From positions 1 through 44,496 of the forward strand of contig DAICXZ010000015.1 in the NCBI GenBank assembly GCA_027311945.1: a stretch of 44,496 nt of DNA, written 5' to 3'. The notes beneath the pieces were generated by a model. It worked only from the letters and a program-made list of their open reading frames with translations, did not search any database and was not told the origin of the DNA. Below, one piece after another: positions 8,457 to 17,055 of the stretch. Origin of the DNA: Erythrobacter sp. (GTDB taxonomy: Bacteria > Pseudomonadota > Alphaproteobacteria > Sphingomonadales > Sphingomonadaceae). The first letter of the stretch is position 1. Each line of letters starts with the position of its first letter. Both the position numbers and the translations under genes were made by a program.

Positions 8457-10385
8457 TCATTCGGTCCAGCCGACGATCTTGTCGACGCTGCCCCGTGTCA
8501 TCGAATGGTAGCCGCTACGCGTCTTGGCATAGAGCGCCTTCGCAATCGCCTGCCCCCACTCGTCCTGCGCCATCAGTTGCGCAAACAGCGGCGAGACGAA
8601 CTTGTTGCGTCCCACGCCGGTGAGGAACTCCTGAGCCTGCGGCACCACCGGCTGGTAGCGGTTGCGCAGCGCGGCATCGAGCCACAGGAACTGCACCTCG
8701 GCGTTGCGCGTCTGCGACAGGCCAAGCGTCTTATCGAGCGCGGCCAGTTCGTTCGCCGACATCTCCTCGGGCAGGCGTTCGAGGAAACGGCGCTGCTCGG
8801 CGGCGCTCCACTCAGGCCATTCGGCTTCGATTACCGTCAGATCGCGGCTGTCGGCATAGGCGTCCACCGCCGCATCGACCGCCGCGAAGGCCTCCGGATC
8901 GGGCTTCAGCGCATTGGAGGGTAGGCCCGTGCCATAGACCCATTCGTCAAGCATCAGCTTGCCTTCAAGCTCCTCGTCGCCCTTGATCAGGTTCTCGCGC
9001 AAGTCGGCGAGGAACATTTCCGAGGTCGCGGGCTGGAAGGCGTGGTTGTCAAACCAGCTGCGCAGCCAGGGATCAAACTTCTCGCGCCCGACGATGCCCT
9101 CGACGGTGCGCAGGAACACGGTGCCCTTGTCGTAGATCGCCTCGCTCGCGGTATCGAACGGGCTCGTGCCCGGCGGCGTACGCATGGCGGTGACCGGGTT
9201 GCCCTGCCCCATCTCGTCCACCATGTCGGCAAGCGCCGCATAGCTCAGCGCATATTCCTGCTCGGCGCGCAGCTTGCCGAACACCTTTTCGGTGATGCGG
9301 CTCTCGATATAGGAGGTCACACCCTCGTTCAGCCAGCCGTCGCGCCAGCTGGCATAGGTGACAAGGTTGCCCGACCAGCTATGCGCCAGTTCGTGCGCGA
9401 CCAGGCCGGTGTTCGAACGGTCACCGGCGATAAAGGTGGGGGTGAGGAAGGTCATCACCGGGTTTTCCATGCCGCCATAGGGGAAACTCGGCGGCAGCAC
9501 GATCATGTCGTAGCGCCCCCAGCGATAGTCACCGTAGATGCTCTCGGCAGCGTCGATCATGGCCTCGGTATCGCCCAGCTCATCCTTCGCGGCTTCGAGC
9601 ACCGAAGGCTCGGCCCATACGCCTGTGCGCGGACCAAGCTGCGCGAAGGCGATGTCGCCCGCAGCAAGGGCGATGAGATAGGGTGGCACCGAGTGCTCCA
9701 TCTCGAAGGTGTAGACCTTGGTGCCATCCGGCCCGTTTTCCGCGTCGCCGCGGCGGATGCCGCTCATCACCACGCCCAGCGCGGAGGGCGCGGCGATGCG
9801 CGCATCCCAACTCTGGCGGATACCGGGGCTGTCCTGCGTTGGGATCCAGCTGCGGTTGAGGATCGCCTGGCCCTGGCTGAACAGGAACGGATGCTCCTTG
9901 CCCGCAGTCTGCTCGGGATCGAGCCACTGCAAGGCCTCGGCGCCGGGCGCGCTCTTGTAGGTAATGACGATCTGCTCGGGCGCGATTACGGCGCCATTAT
10001 CCTCGGCAAAGGTGATCGTGAACGGCTCGCCCTTTTCGCTGCCGTCGGTGTTTTGGCCCAGTTCGAACTTGAGCGGTTCGCCCTCGCCATCGGTAACGGC
10101 AGACACTTCCAGCCCATTCGAATCGAGCACAATTTCGCGCGCATCGTCGGCCGCATCGATATCCAGCGTGGCCGTGCCGCCAACCTGTTCCGCCTCGAAA
10201 TCGAGCGCCAGATCGAGCGAGACGTGCGTCACGCGCGCCTCAGTGGGGCGCGCCCAGGTGAACTCGTCCTGCGCCTCGGCGCTGGTCAGGATCGGCGCGA
10301 CGAGGCGCTCCTCCGCTGGCTCATCGCTGGTCGAACAGGCGGCAAGAGCGAAGGCCAGCAAGGCAGAGGGACGGAACAGACGCAT
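8457..10385 (-). CDS. M1 family aminopeptidase, lipoprotein
   Basis: Zinc aminopeptidase of 642 residues. Residues 1-17 form a lipoprotein signal (lipobox LAAC, Cys17), so it is anchored to a membrane facing the periplasm. The gluzincin signature is complete: substrate-anchoring GGMENP (304-309), HELAH (331-335) and the downstream zinc ligand Glu354 in WLNEG. The overall length and a C-terminal helical domain resemble the leukotriene-A4-hydrolase-like subgroup. It removes N-terminal residues from peptides; a role in periplasmic peptide scavenging is inference. Confidence 0.93.
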   Translation of the reverse strand: MRLFRPSALLAFALAACSTSDEPAEERLVAPILTSAEAQDEFTWARPTEARVTHVSLDLALDFEAEQVGGTATLDIDAADDAREIVLDSNGLEVSAVTDGEGEPLKFELGQNTDGSEKGEPFTITFAEDNGAVIAPEQIVITYKSAPGAEALQWLDPEQTAGKEHPFLFSQGQAILNRSWIPTQDSPGIRQSWDARIAAPSALGVVMSGIRRGDAENGPDGTKVYTFEMEHSVPPYLIALAAGDIAFAQLGPRTGVWAEPSVLEAAKDELGDTEAMIDAAESIYGDYRWGRYDMIVLPPSFPYGGMENPVMTFLTPTFIAGDRSNTGLVAHELAHSWSGNLVTYASWRDGWLNEGVTSYIESRITEKVFGKLRAEQEYALSYAALADMVDEMGQGNPVTAMRTPPGTSPFDTASEAIYDKGTVFLRTVEGIVGREKFDPWLRSWFDNHAFQPATSEMFLADLRENLIKGDEELEGKLMLDEWVYGTGLPSNALKPDPEAFAAVDAAVDAYADSRDLTVIEAEWPEWSAAEQRRFLERLPEEMSANELAALDKTLGLSQTRNAEVQFLWLDAALRNRYQPVVPQAQEFLTGVGRNKFVSPLFAQLMAQDEWGQAIAKALYAKTRSGYHSMTRGSVDKIVGWTE

Positions 10386-10471
10386 GCAATTCTCCGAAGC
10401 GACTGGCCTAAACAGGAGGCCAGTTTCAACGGCAACTACAACAAAGGCGGGCGTCCTGTCATCCCTGCAGG

Positions 10472-11326
10472 TCAGCTCCAGGTGACCTCGGGGGGCAGAC
10501 TCATCAGGATCGCATCGATATTGCCGCCGGTCTTGAGACCGAACAGCGTACCGCGGTCGTAAACGAGGTTAAACTCGACGTAGCGCCCACGCCATTCCTT
10601 CTGCGTCGCCTTGTCGTCCTCGGTGAACGCCGTGTCCATCCGCGCGCGCACGATCTTCGGGAAGGCGTCGAGAAACGCCTCGCCAACGTCGCGGGTGAAG
10701 GCGAAGTTGCGTTCGAAGGCAGCAAGATCCTCACATTCGAGGTGGTCGTAGAAGATGCCGCCCACCCCGCGCGCCACGTTGCGGTGCGGGATGAAGAAGT
10801 AGTCGTCGGCCCACTTCTTGAAGCGTTCGTAATAGGTCGGGTTGTGCGCCGAGCAGGCCGCGCGCAGCCGGGCGTGGAAGGCCTCGGTGTCGTCGGCATA
10901 TTCGATCGGCGGGTTAAGGTCCGCTCCGCCGCCGAACCAGGCCGCCTGCGTGGTGAGGAAGCGGGTGTTCATGTGCACGGCGGGCACATGCGGGTTAGCC
11001 ATGTGCGCGACGAGACTGATGCCGGTGGCCGTGAACTCGGGGTGCTCCTCGCTGGCACCGTTGATCGTGGCGGCGAATTGGGGCGCGAACTTGCCCGAAA
11101 CGGTCGAGACATTGACGCCGACCTTCTCGAACACCTGCCCCTTCATCTTGCCCTGCACGCCCCCGCCGCCGTGCGAGCCGTCATCGGTATCGCGGTCCCA
11201 CGGGGTATAGTCGAAGGCGGCGTCAGAACCGGCCTCGCGCTCGATCGCCTCGAACTCGGCGCAGATGCGGTCCCGCAGGCTCTCAAACCAGGTGCGGGCT
11301 GCGTTCGTTTGCTGGGTCCAATCCAT
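10472..11326 (-). CDS. hemF: Oxygen-dependent coproporphyrinogen III oxidase
   Basis: HemF oxidatively decarboxylates coproporphyrinogen III to protoporphyrinogen IX using O2. The 284-residue protein shows the family's blocks: GGGVQGKMKGQVFEKVGVN, HMANPHVPAVHMNTRF, WFGGGADLNP, FFIPHRNVARGVGGIFYDHL, and a C-terminal EFNLVYDRGTLFGLKTGGN. Start at MDWTQQ is decided by a near-perfect Shine-Dalgarno (GGAGGTGAT, 11327-11335 on the minus strand) abutting the ATG; the upstream in-frame ATG at 11341 lies within a REP and is not used. The SD overlaps the edge of that REP. Confidence 0.96.
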   Translation of the reverse strand: MDWTQQTNAARTWFESLRDRICAEFEAIEREAGSDAAFDYTPWDRDTDDGSHGGGGVQGKMKGQVFEKVGVNVSTVSGKFAPQFAATINGASEEHPEFTATGISLVAHMANPHVPAVHMNTRFLTTQAAWFGGGADLNPPIEYADDTEAFHARLRAACSAHNPTYYERFKKWADDYFFIPHRNVARGVGGIFYDHLECEDLAAFERNFAFTRDVGEAFLDAFPKIVRARMDTAFTEDDKATQKEWRGRYVEFNLVYDRGTLFGLKTGGNIDAILMSLPPEVTWS

Positions 11327-11333
11327 ATCACCT

Positions 11334-11358
11334 CCGCTCATCCTGAGCTTGTCGAAGG
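11334..11358 (+). repeat. REP element, left copy of a tail-to-tail pair
   Basis: A 25-bp unit: small palindrome GCTCA-TCC-TGAGC followed by the tail TTGTCGAAGG. It matches 22 of 25 positions with the inverted copy at 11401-11425 and belongs to the same family as the repeats around the GIY-YIG gene (33588 and 33945). Confidence 0.85.
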
Positions 11359-11400
11359 ATTGCCCTTCACTCTCGGCGCTGCCCTAGAAGAAAACACGGC

Positions 11401-11425
11401 CCTTCGACAAGCTCAGGGCAAGCGG
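11401..11425 (-). repeat. REP element, right copy of a tail-to-tail pair
   Basis: The inverted partner of 11334-11358, separated from it by 42 bp with no gene between. Tails face inward. Together they form a REPIN-like unit between hemF and pdeM; single-stranded they could fold into one long hairpin. Confidence 0.85.
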
Positions 11426-11463
11426 ACCTTGAAAAGAAAGCCAGACCTTGCCATCAGCACCTA

Positions 11464-12168
11464 ATGGTTCCCCTTTCGTTCACTTTTCCCTTCTGCGACG
11501 ACGAATTCGTGCTGCTGCCGGGCCGCGCACTGTTCTGGCCGCGCGAGCAGGCGCTGCTTGTAGCCGACCTGCATCTCGAAAAGGCGAGCTTCTACGCAAG
11601 GCACGGCCAGTTCCTGCCGCCCTACGACAGCCGCGAGACATTGGGCCGACTGGCCGAAGCCGTTCGTGAGACGGGCGCAAGGCGGGTGTTCTGCCTGGGC
11701 GACAACTTCCACGATTCGGCAGGCTCCACCCGGTTGGAAGATCACGCCGCCGGAATGCTCGCGGCGCTCACGCGGGCGACCGACTGGGTTTGGATCACCG
11801 GCAATCACGATCCGGCAATGGAAGCCCGTCACGGCGGCACCATGGCAGAGGAAATCGAAGTGGCCGGCATGGTGCTGCGGCACGAAGCGCGCAAAGGCGA
11901 AGTCCGGCCCGAGCTTTCCGGCCATTTCCATCCGCGCCTTCAGCTCAAGGTCCACCACCGCCATATCCGCCGCCCCTGCGCCGTGGTGAGCCGCGATGCG
12001 CAGGGTGCAGGCCGCATGATCCTGCCCGCTTTCGGCGCGCTCACCGGCGGAATGAACGCTGCCGACCCGGCGATTCTCAAGGCGCTCCAGCCCGCTTGCG
12101 CGATAGATGCGCTGGTTCCGGCAGGTCGCAAACTGGCGCGGTTTTCGCTTTGGAGAGACGCCGCCTAG
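11464..12168 (+). CDS. pdeM: PdeM-type metallophosphoesterase
   Basis: A calcineurin-like phosphoesterase of 234 residues with all metal-binding motifs: DLHLEK (35-40), GDNFHD (79-84), GNHD (113-116) and GHFHP (153-157). The overall pattern (FPFCDDEFVLLPGRALFWPREQALLVADLHLEK) is that of the ligase-associated DNA-damage-response endonuclease PdeM, usually encoded with an Lhr-like helicase, an ATP-dependent ligase and an exonuclease. None of those partners is adjacent here, so the gene is separated from its usual module. Its function in DNA repair is inferred from the family. Confidence 0.85.
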   Translation: MVPLSFTFPFCDDEFVLLPGRALFWPREQALLVADLHLEKASFYARHGQFLPPYDSRETLGRLAEAVRETGARRVFCLGDNFHDSAGSTRLEDHAAGMLAALTRATDWVWITGNHDPAMEARHGGTMAEEIEVAGMVLRHEARKGEVRPELSGHFHPRLQLKVHHRHIRRPCAVVSRDAQGAGRMILPAFGALTGGMNAADPAILKALQPACAIDALVPAGRKLARFSLWRDAA

Positions 12169-12232
12169 CCTCTGGTATTTCGGCCCGAACACGCCTACAT
12201 AGCCTCTGAATAAATCGACCCGCCGCAACAGC

Positions 12233-12237
12233 AGGAG
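12233..12237 (+). promoter_or_regulatory. Ribosome-binding site pointing to an AUA start of infC
   Basis: AGGAG is spaced 8 nt from ATA (12246-12248). The first ATG in this frame (12267) has only C-rich sequence in front of it. This site is the main reason for choosing the non-canonical start. Confidence 0.65.
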
Positions 12238-12245
12238 CAAAACCC

Positions 12246-12788
12246 ATACCTCGTCCACCCCGCCGCATGATGGCACCGCCGGTCAAGTCCGGCCCCAAAT
12301 ACGACAATTTCATCCAGGCCAACAAGGTTCGCGTGATCGATGATCAGGGCGAAAACATTGGCGTGATGTACACCAACGAAGCGATCGAGCAGGCGCAACA
12401 GCTCGGGTTGAACCTCGTCGAGGTATCCCCGAACGCCGATCCGCCGGTGTGCAAGTTCCTCGACGTCGGCAAGCATCGCTACGAAGCGCAGAAAAAGGCT
12501 AACGCCCAGCGCAAGACGCAGAAGACGCAGGAAATCAAAGAAATCAAGATGCGTCCCAACATCGACGATCACGATTACGACGTGAAGATGAAGGCGATGC
12601 ACAAGTTCATCGGCAACGGCGACAAGGTGAAGGTTACCCTTCGCTTCCGCGGTCGTGAAATGGCGCACCAGCACCTCGGCATGGACTTGCTGAAGCGCGT
12701 ACAGGAAGACATGGCGGAAGACGCCAAGGTCGAAGCCTATCCGCGCCTCGAAGGCCGCCAGATGCTGATGGTTCTCTCCCCCAAGTAA
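12246..12788 (+). CDS. infC: Translation initiation factor IF-3 (probable AUA start)
   Basis: IF-3 binds the 30S subunit, prevents premature joining of 50S and checks start-codon/initiator pairing. The protein has the two IF-3 domains joined by a Lys-rich linker: N-domain [20 protein letters not shown]...[16 protein letters not shown], linker [14 protein letters not shown]-domain [18 protein letters not shown]...[20 protein letters not shown] start at ATA gives 180 residues with the basic N-terminal extension typical of alphaproteobacterial IF-3 and a well-spaced SD; ATG at 12267 would lack an SD. IF-3 genes are known to use rare start codons for autoregulation, since IF-3 itself rejects them. 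Confidence 0.93.
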   Translation: MPRPPRRMMAPPVKSGPKYDNFIQANKVRVIDDQGENIGVMYTNEAIEQAQQLGLNLVEVSPNADPPVCKFLDVGKHRYEAQKKANAQRKTQKTQEIKEIKMRPNIDDHDYDVKMKAMHKFIGNGDKVKVTLRFRGREMAHQHLGMDLLKRVQEDMAEDAKVEAYPRLEGRQMLMVLSPK

Positions 12789-12880
12789 AGCTTGGCGGGC
12801 GAGGCCCTCAGATAGTGTGATCTGACCGAGACAGCCGCCCGGCCGGGAACGATCGGCCGCAAGCGGTTGTTGACTCGGGT

Positions 12881-13516
12881 ATGGACCTCGCCCTTTCGCC
12901 ATGGAAGTCGAGCTACCTGACCTGGCTCGTGATTGTCCCGGTGCTGACGCTGGCACTTGCCGCTTGCGGTGACGAGGGGCCTATACCGCGCAGCAGCACC
13001 CCGGTATCTCCGGTAGCCACGCCGACGCCAAGCTCTCCATTACTCTCAAATCCGGACGATCCTCTTCCTCCACCGGGCTACACCGATGGTTCGGGAATCA
13101 ACGAGCACTATCCAGACCTCACGCCCGTCCCGCTGGCCTCCGACCTTGAACGGACCGAGGCAGGAGCCCGCAACGTGTTGCTGCTGTTCACCCGCGCAAT
13201 CGAAATGCGCGAATACGACCAAGCTTGGGACATGCTCGGCGAAGAGGCCCAGCAACGCTGGAGCAAGGCCGAGTTCAACGCCTTCTTCGATGGCCTCAGC
13301 GATATCACCCTATCCGCGCCCGGAGGGCAGATGGAAGGGGCGGCCGGCTCGACCTACTACACCAGCCAGACAGAACTAACCGCCACCGACGCGAATGGGC
13401 GCCCGATCCAGATGGAAGGGCCGCTGGTCCTGCGCCGGGTCAACGACGTGCCGGGCGCGAGCGAACGGCAATTGCGCTGGCAGGTCAATCGCGTCGATCT
13501 GAAGCAGGCTGCCTAA
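12881..13516 (+). CDS. Proline-rich lipoprotein of unknown function
   Basis: 211 residues. The N-terminus has a hydrophobic segment (WLVIVPVLTLALAAC) with a lipobox, so it is a lipoprotein. Residues 37-70 are rich in Pro/Ser/Thr, a flexible linker. The remainder (VLLLFTRAIEMREYDQAWDMLGEEAQQRWSK...) resembles an NTF2/SnoaL-like small alpha+beta domain, which is only an impression. No catalytic motif is visible. It lies between infC and a transporter on the same strand; co-transcription is possible but not shown. Confidence 0.7.
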   Translation: MDLALSPWKSSYLTWLVIVPVLTLALAACGDEGPIPRSSTPVSPVATPTPSSPLLSNPDDPLPPPGYTDGSGINEHYPDLTPVPLASDLERTEAGARNVLLLFTRAIEMREYDQAWDMLGEEAQQRWSKAEFNAFFDGLSDITLSAPGGQMEGAAGSTYYTSQTELTATDANGRPIQMEGPLVLRRVNDVPGASERQLRWQVNRVDLKQAA

Positions 13517-13611
13517 CCCCCTGGAGCTTACCCGCTCGGCGCGCTCCTGCTTGCCGATCTCCCGCGCTGCGCTACACATGGATAAAGGCACGGGGCAAGG
13601 GGGAGCGAGAC

Positions 13612-15030
13612 GTGGCGATAAGCGCAAGCCGCATTGGCTTCTGGATCGGCCTGCTAGGCTTCGGACTCACGCTTGTGCTCGCACCGCCTGAGGGGATGAG
13701 CCAAGCTGCCTGGCACACCGGTGGGCTGGTGGTGTGGATGGCAGCCTGGTGGATGACCGAAGCCGTCCCACTGACCGCCACTGCGTTGCTGCCTTTCGTG
13801 GTCTTGCCCTTCTCCGGGGCTGGCAGTGCCGACGCAGTCGCCAGCGACTACTATTCGCCGATCCTGTTCCTGATTCTCGGTGGTGCTTTCCTTGCGCTCG
13901 CGATCGAGCGCACCGGGCTGCACAAGCGTCTGGCCCTGTTCCTGCTTGCCAGCGTCGGCGGGCGCGGCGGGGCTTGGGGCATCCTACTCGCCTTCATGAT
14001 CGCGGCGGCGGCTCTGTCGAACGTCATCTCCAACACCTCGACCACGCTGATCATGATGCCGATGGCGCTGGCGGTCATCGCCGGCGGCGGCTCGGGAGAC
14101 GACGACCAGTCGGGCCTCGCCGGGGCGCTGCCGATGGGAATCGCCTTTGCCGCCAGCATCGGCGGGCTCGGCACAATCATCGGCTCGCCCACCAACGCCA
14201 TCGCCGTGGCCCTCCTGCGTGAGACCGCAGGGATCGAGATCAGCTTCGCGCTCTGGGCGCTTTACGGTGTGCCGATTGTCGTGCTTGGCATTCCGCTTGC
14301 GGCATGGCTAATCGCGCGGGTCCAGCGCATCGACGAACACCCTTTCAACGGCGCCGCAGCTCGCGCCGCGATCGATCCGCACGGGCCGTGGTCGATCGCG
14401 GAGAAGCGGCTTGTACCGATCATCGCAGTGACCTTTCTTGCATGGATGCTGCGCCCGCTGGTCGCACCCTTCCTGCCTGCCGGATCGCTGACCGACGGCA
14501 CTATCGCTGTGGTATCCGCACTTACGCTGTTCGTCCTGCCCGATGGCACCGGGCGGCCCATGCTCGTGTGGCGCGAGGCCGACCGGGCTCCGTGGGGTGT
14601 GATCATGATGTTCGGCGGCGGACTGGCGCTGGCGGGCGCAATGACACGCAGCGGACTCGCCGCCTGGCTTGGCGAAGCGCTGTTGCCGCTGGAGGGACTG
14701 CCCTTGGTCCTCGTGGCGCTCGGCCTCGTCGCCATGGTGGTGCTGGTGACCGAATTTGCCAGCAACGTCGCCACCGCAAGCGGCATCGTGCCTGTGGTGG
14801 CAAGCCTCGCCACCGCGCTCGGCGGTGATCCGATGCTGCTGGCCATGTCGGCTGCGCTTGCATCGAGCTGGGGTTTCATGCTGCCGGCCGGCACCGGGCC
14901 GAACGCTATCGCCTGGGCAACCGGGCGCATCGTGCTCTCACGCATGGTGCGCGCCGGGCTGCTGCTGGACCTTGCCGGAATTGCCTTGATCGTCGGCATG
15001 GTCTGGTCAATCGGCATTATACGCTTATAA
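13612..15030 (+). CDS. DASS (SLC13) family anion:Na+ symporter
   Basis: A 472-residue polytopic membrane protein with 10-12 hydrophobic helices. Diagnostic DASS features are WMTEAVPLTATALLPFVVLP in the N-half, SNVISNTSTTLIMMP and the SPTNAIA hairpin loop, and the C-half repeat with EFASNVATASGIVPV and ASSWGFMLPAGTGPNAIAWATG. The two SNT/SNV motifs bind Na+ and carboxylate in the family. Substrates are typically di- or tricarboxylates or sulfate; not resolvable here. GTG at 13612 is chosen because it follows a GGGGGAG ribosome-binding site and keeps the first helix; the next ATG (13696) would cut it. Confidence 0.9.
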   Translation: MAISASRIGFWIGLLGFGLTLVLAPPEGMSQAAWHTGGLVVWMAAWWMTEAVPLTATALLPFVVLPFSGAGSADAVASDYYSPILFLILGGAFLALAIERTGLHKRLALFLLASVGGRGGAWGILLAFMIAAAALSNVISNTSTTLIMMPMALAVIAGGGSGDDDQSGLAGALPMGIAFAASIGGLGTIIGSPTNAIAVALLRETAGIEISFALWALYGVPIVVLGIPLAAWLIARVQRIDEHPFNGAAARAAIDPHGPWSIAEKRLVPIIAVTFLAWMLRPLVAPFLPAGSLTDGTIAVVSALTLFVLPDGTGRPMLVWREADRAPWGVIMMFGGGLALAGAMTRSGLAAWLGEALLPLEGLPLVLVALGLVAMVVLVTEFASNVATASGIVPVVASLATALGGDPMLLAMSAALASSWGFMLPAGTGPNAIAWATGRIVLSRMVRAGLLLDLAGIALIVGMVWSIGIIRL

Positions 15031-15116
15031 GGGAAAATACCTATTCTCGCCAAGGCTGACATTTGCCGAAAGTCGCTAGGGCCCCAGCCAATCAACGCGG
15101 ATATGGGGAACAGCGC

Positions 15117-16232
15117 ATGGGACATGAAACTCGCATGAGCGTTAAAGAAGAAGACGCGGGCGGCGCCCGATTGTGGCGGCTGCTGGGACTGGGATCACGC
15201 TCGAACGACCGTCGGTACGCTAACATGAGCAATCCGCGCGTGAAGGATCGCGCAAACCTGCTCGACGCGATCAGCGAATTCCTGCTGCGCCACGAACTTC
15301 CCGTATCGCCCGACAACCTGCTGCGGGTCCATGCGATCATGACCAAGTCCAATATCCGCCTCGCCAACAAGGTGGCGGAGCGTGAGGAATCGGGCGAGCC
15401 GATCACGCAAAAGTGGTTCGACCAGCAGATGAGCGAAGGCGACACTACCGATACCACCTCATCCAACCTCGACCGCCTTGCCCGCGAGCTTGATCGCTCC
15501 ATGGAACGCTTCGGCGAGAGCACACGCAGTGCCCACGAAGCGGCCAGCGACTATGGCGCGCAACTGGCGCAGCAGACCGAGATGGTGGCGAACTCGTCCT
15601 CCGAAGAGGAGGTGGTCGCCAGCCTCGCACAGGTGGCTCGCGCCATGCTCGATCGCACGCGCGAGATGGAAGCGCAGATGAAGAAGAGCGACGAAGAGGC
15701 GCGCCACCTGCGCCGCAACCTGGCCAAGGCCCGTCGTGACGCGACCATCGACCACCTCACCAACCTGCCAAACCGGCGCGCCTTCGAGGACGTGTTCAAG
15801 ACCGAATGGATGGCCGCCCAGGCCGAGATGGAACCACTGTGCCTGGCGCTGTGCGACATCGACTTCTTCAAGAGCGTTAACGACACGCACGGCCACGACA
15901 CCGGCGACCGGGTGATCCGCGCGGTGGCGCAGGCGCTCGACCGGATTTCCGACAGTTGCCACGTGGCCCGCCACGGCGGCGAGGAATTCGTGCTGCTGTT
16001 CCGGGGTCTCGACCTTGCCGGCGCCAACGCTGCGCTCGATGCCGCACGCGAACGGTTTGCGGCACGGCACTTCGTCGACAAGGTTTCGGGTAAGGCGATT
16101 GGCGGAGTCACCTTCTCCGGCGGGCTGACCGACGTGTTTGCCCACCCCGACCTGTCAAGCGCCCTGCGCTGCGCCGACGAAGCGCTCTATCGCGCGAAGG
16201 AAGCCGGGCGTAACCGGATCGAGTTGGGTTGA
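15117..16232 (+). CDS. GGDEF diguanylate cyclase
   Basis: Synthesises c-di-GMP from two GTP. The C-terminal GGDEF domain (about residues 208-371) has an intact GGEEF active site (287-291), LTNLPNRRAF and the metal-binding DIDFFKSVND. A product-inhibition RxxD is present as RISD, but it lies 7 rather than 5 residues before GGEEF, so a working I-site is doubtful. The N-terminal ~200 residues are soluble and helical with a probable coiled coil leading into the catalytic domain; no PAS, GAF or receiver is recognised. Start chosen at MGHETRMS, preceded by GGGGAA; MSVKEE (15135) is an alternative. Confidence 0.92.
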   Translation: MGHETRMSVKEEDAGGARLWRLLGLGSRSNDRRYANMSNPRVKDRANLLDAISEFLLRHELPVSPDNLLRVHAIMTKSNIRLANKVAEREESGEPITQKWFDQQMSEGDTTDTTSSNLDRLARELDRSMERFGESTRSAHEAASDYGAQLAQQTEMVANSSSEEEVVASLAQVARAMLDRTREMEAQMKKSDEEARHLRRNLAKARRDATIDHLTNLPNRRAFEDVFKTEWMAAQAEMEPLCLALCDIDFFKSVNDTHGHDTGDRVIRAVAQALDRISDSCHVARHGGEEFVLLFRGLDLAGANAALDAARERFAARHFVDKVSGKAIGGVTFSGGLTDVFAHPDLSSALRCADEALYRAKEAGRNRIELG

Positions 16233-16277
16233 GGGGGCGCTGAGGAAATAACCAAATAAGGTAGTTTAACTAAAATA

Positions 16278-17021
16278 TCAGAAGCGCCTCAAGAAAAGGC
16301 CTTTGAAGTCGCCAACCGGGATACCCTCCGGATGAAAACTCTTGTCCAGAATTTGATAGACCATGGGAAGCCAAGTTAGCCGCTCCTCAATCCCAGTCGT
16401 CACAGGATCGTCGGTGAGTTGCATGGTGATGCGCCTGAGCCTCACACCTGGACCAAAGTCGGCAGCGAGGTCGTCCGGATCAACTCTTTCGAGGGTTCTG
16501 GGGTCGGCGATATCGGCCAAGCGCACCAGCATAGGGCGAGCGGGCTGATCCTTTAGATGACCTTGCTCGGGGAACGTTCTGGGCAATTCGATCGGCTCCA
16601 GATGCTCCAACATCGCCGCGAACTGCGCCTCGAAGTCGCGGTGGCCCTCCACGTCGAGTACGCGTGGAGCTTCGGGAACAAGGCGGTACACCACATTGCT
16701 CGCCCAGTCGGAATTGTCTTCGGCGTGCAATAGAGCGATGAGCACTCCACGCGCCCCCAAATCGACCGTTACCGCCTCACCTCGCACGCGGTGGCTGACC
16801 GCGCCCGGCACTGAAATGCTGTTGCGCCCGGCAACCGCCGTTTTCACCTCGATCACGCTTGATCCGGTCTTCAACCCTTCCGGTGTTTCGACTTCGACGG
16901 TGAGGCGATAGCGATAGTCGGGCAATCCTCCTCCTAGAAGGCTCGAGCCCCACAAGAACGCTGTCGCAATCGCCATCGCCAGCACAGCCAGAACCGCGCA
17001 CCCGATTGTCCGAGTTTCCAT
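16278..17021 (-). CDS. Membrane-anchored protein of unknown function
   Basis: 247 residues with one N-terminal transmembrane segment or uncleaved signal (CAVLAVLAMAIATAFLWGSSLL, given here only as about residues 8-29). The remaining soluble part begins with a beta-rich region (YRYRLTVEVETPEG) and contains a DPDDLAADFGPGVRLRRI segment near residue 185. I do not recognise a family with certainty; similar proteins are annotated as hypothetical in sphingomonads. It converges with the cyclase gene across a 45-bp AT-rich gap and follows the J-domain gene's region on the same side. Confidence 0.7.
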   Translation of the reverse strand: METRTIGCAVLAVLAMAIATAFLWGSSLLGGGLPDYRYRLTVEVETPEGLKTGSSVIEVKTAVAGRNSISVPGAVSHRVRGEAVTVDLGARGVLIALLHAEDNSDWASNVVYRLVPEAPRVLDVEGHRDFEAQFAAMLEHLEPIELPRTFPEQGHLKDQPARPMLVRLADIADPRTLERVDPDDLAADFGPGVRLRRITMQLTDDPVTTGIEERLTWLPMVYQILDKSFHPEGIPVGDFKGLFLRRF

Positions 17022-17055
17022 GATCCTGTCCCCTGCGCCTGCTTACCTTGCGATC

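Noticed and set aside
9042-10562. Long plus-strand open frame opposite the M1 aminopeptidase
   Set aside because: The minus frame has a lipobox and complete M1 motifs; the opposite frame is compositional.
16233-16290. Inverted GCGCT/AGCGC pieces between the cyclase and the convergent gene as a terminator
   Set aside because: The arms are short, partly coding and far apart, with no U-tract after the stem.
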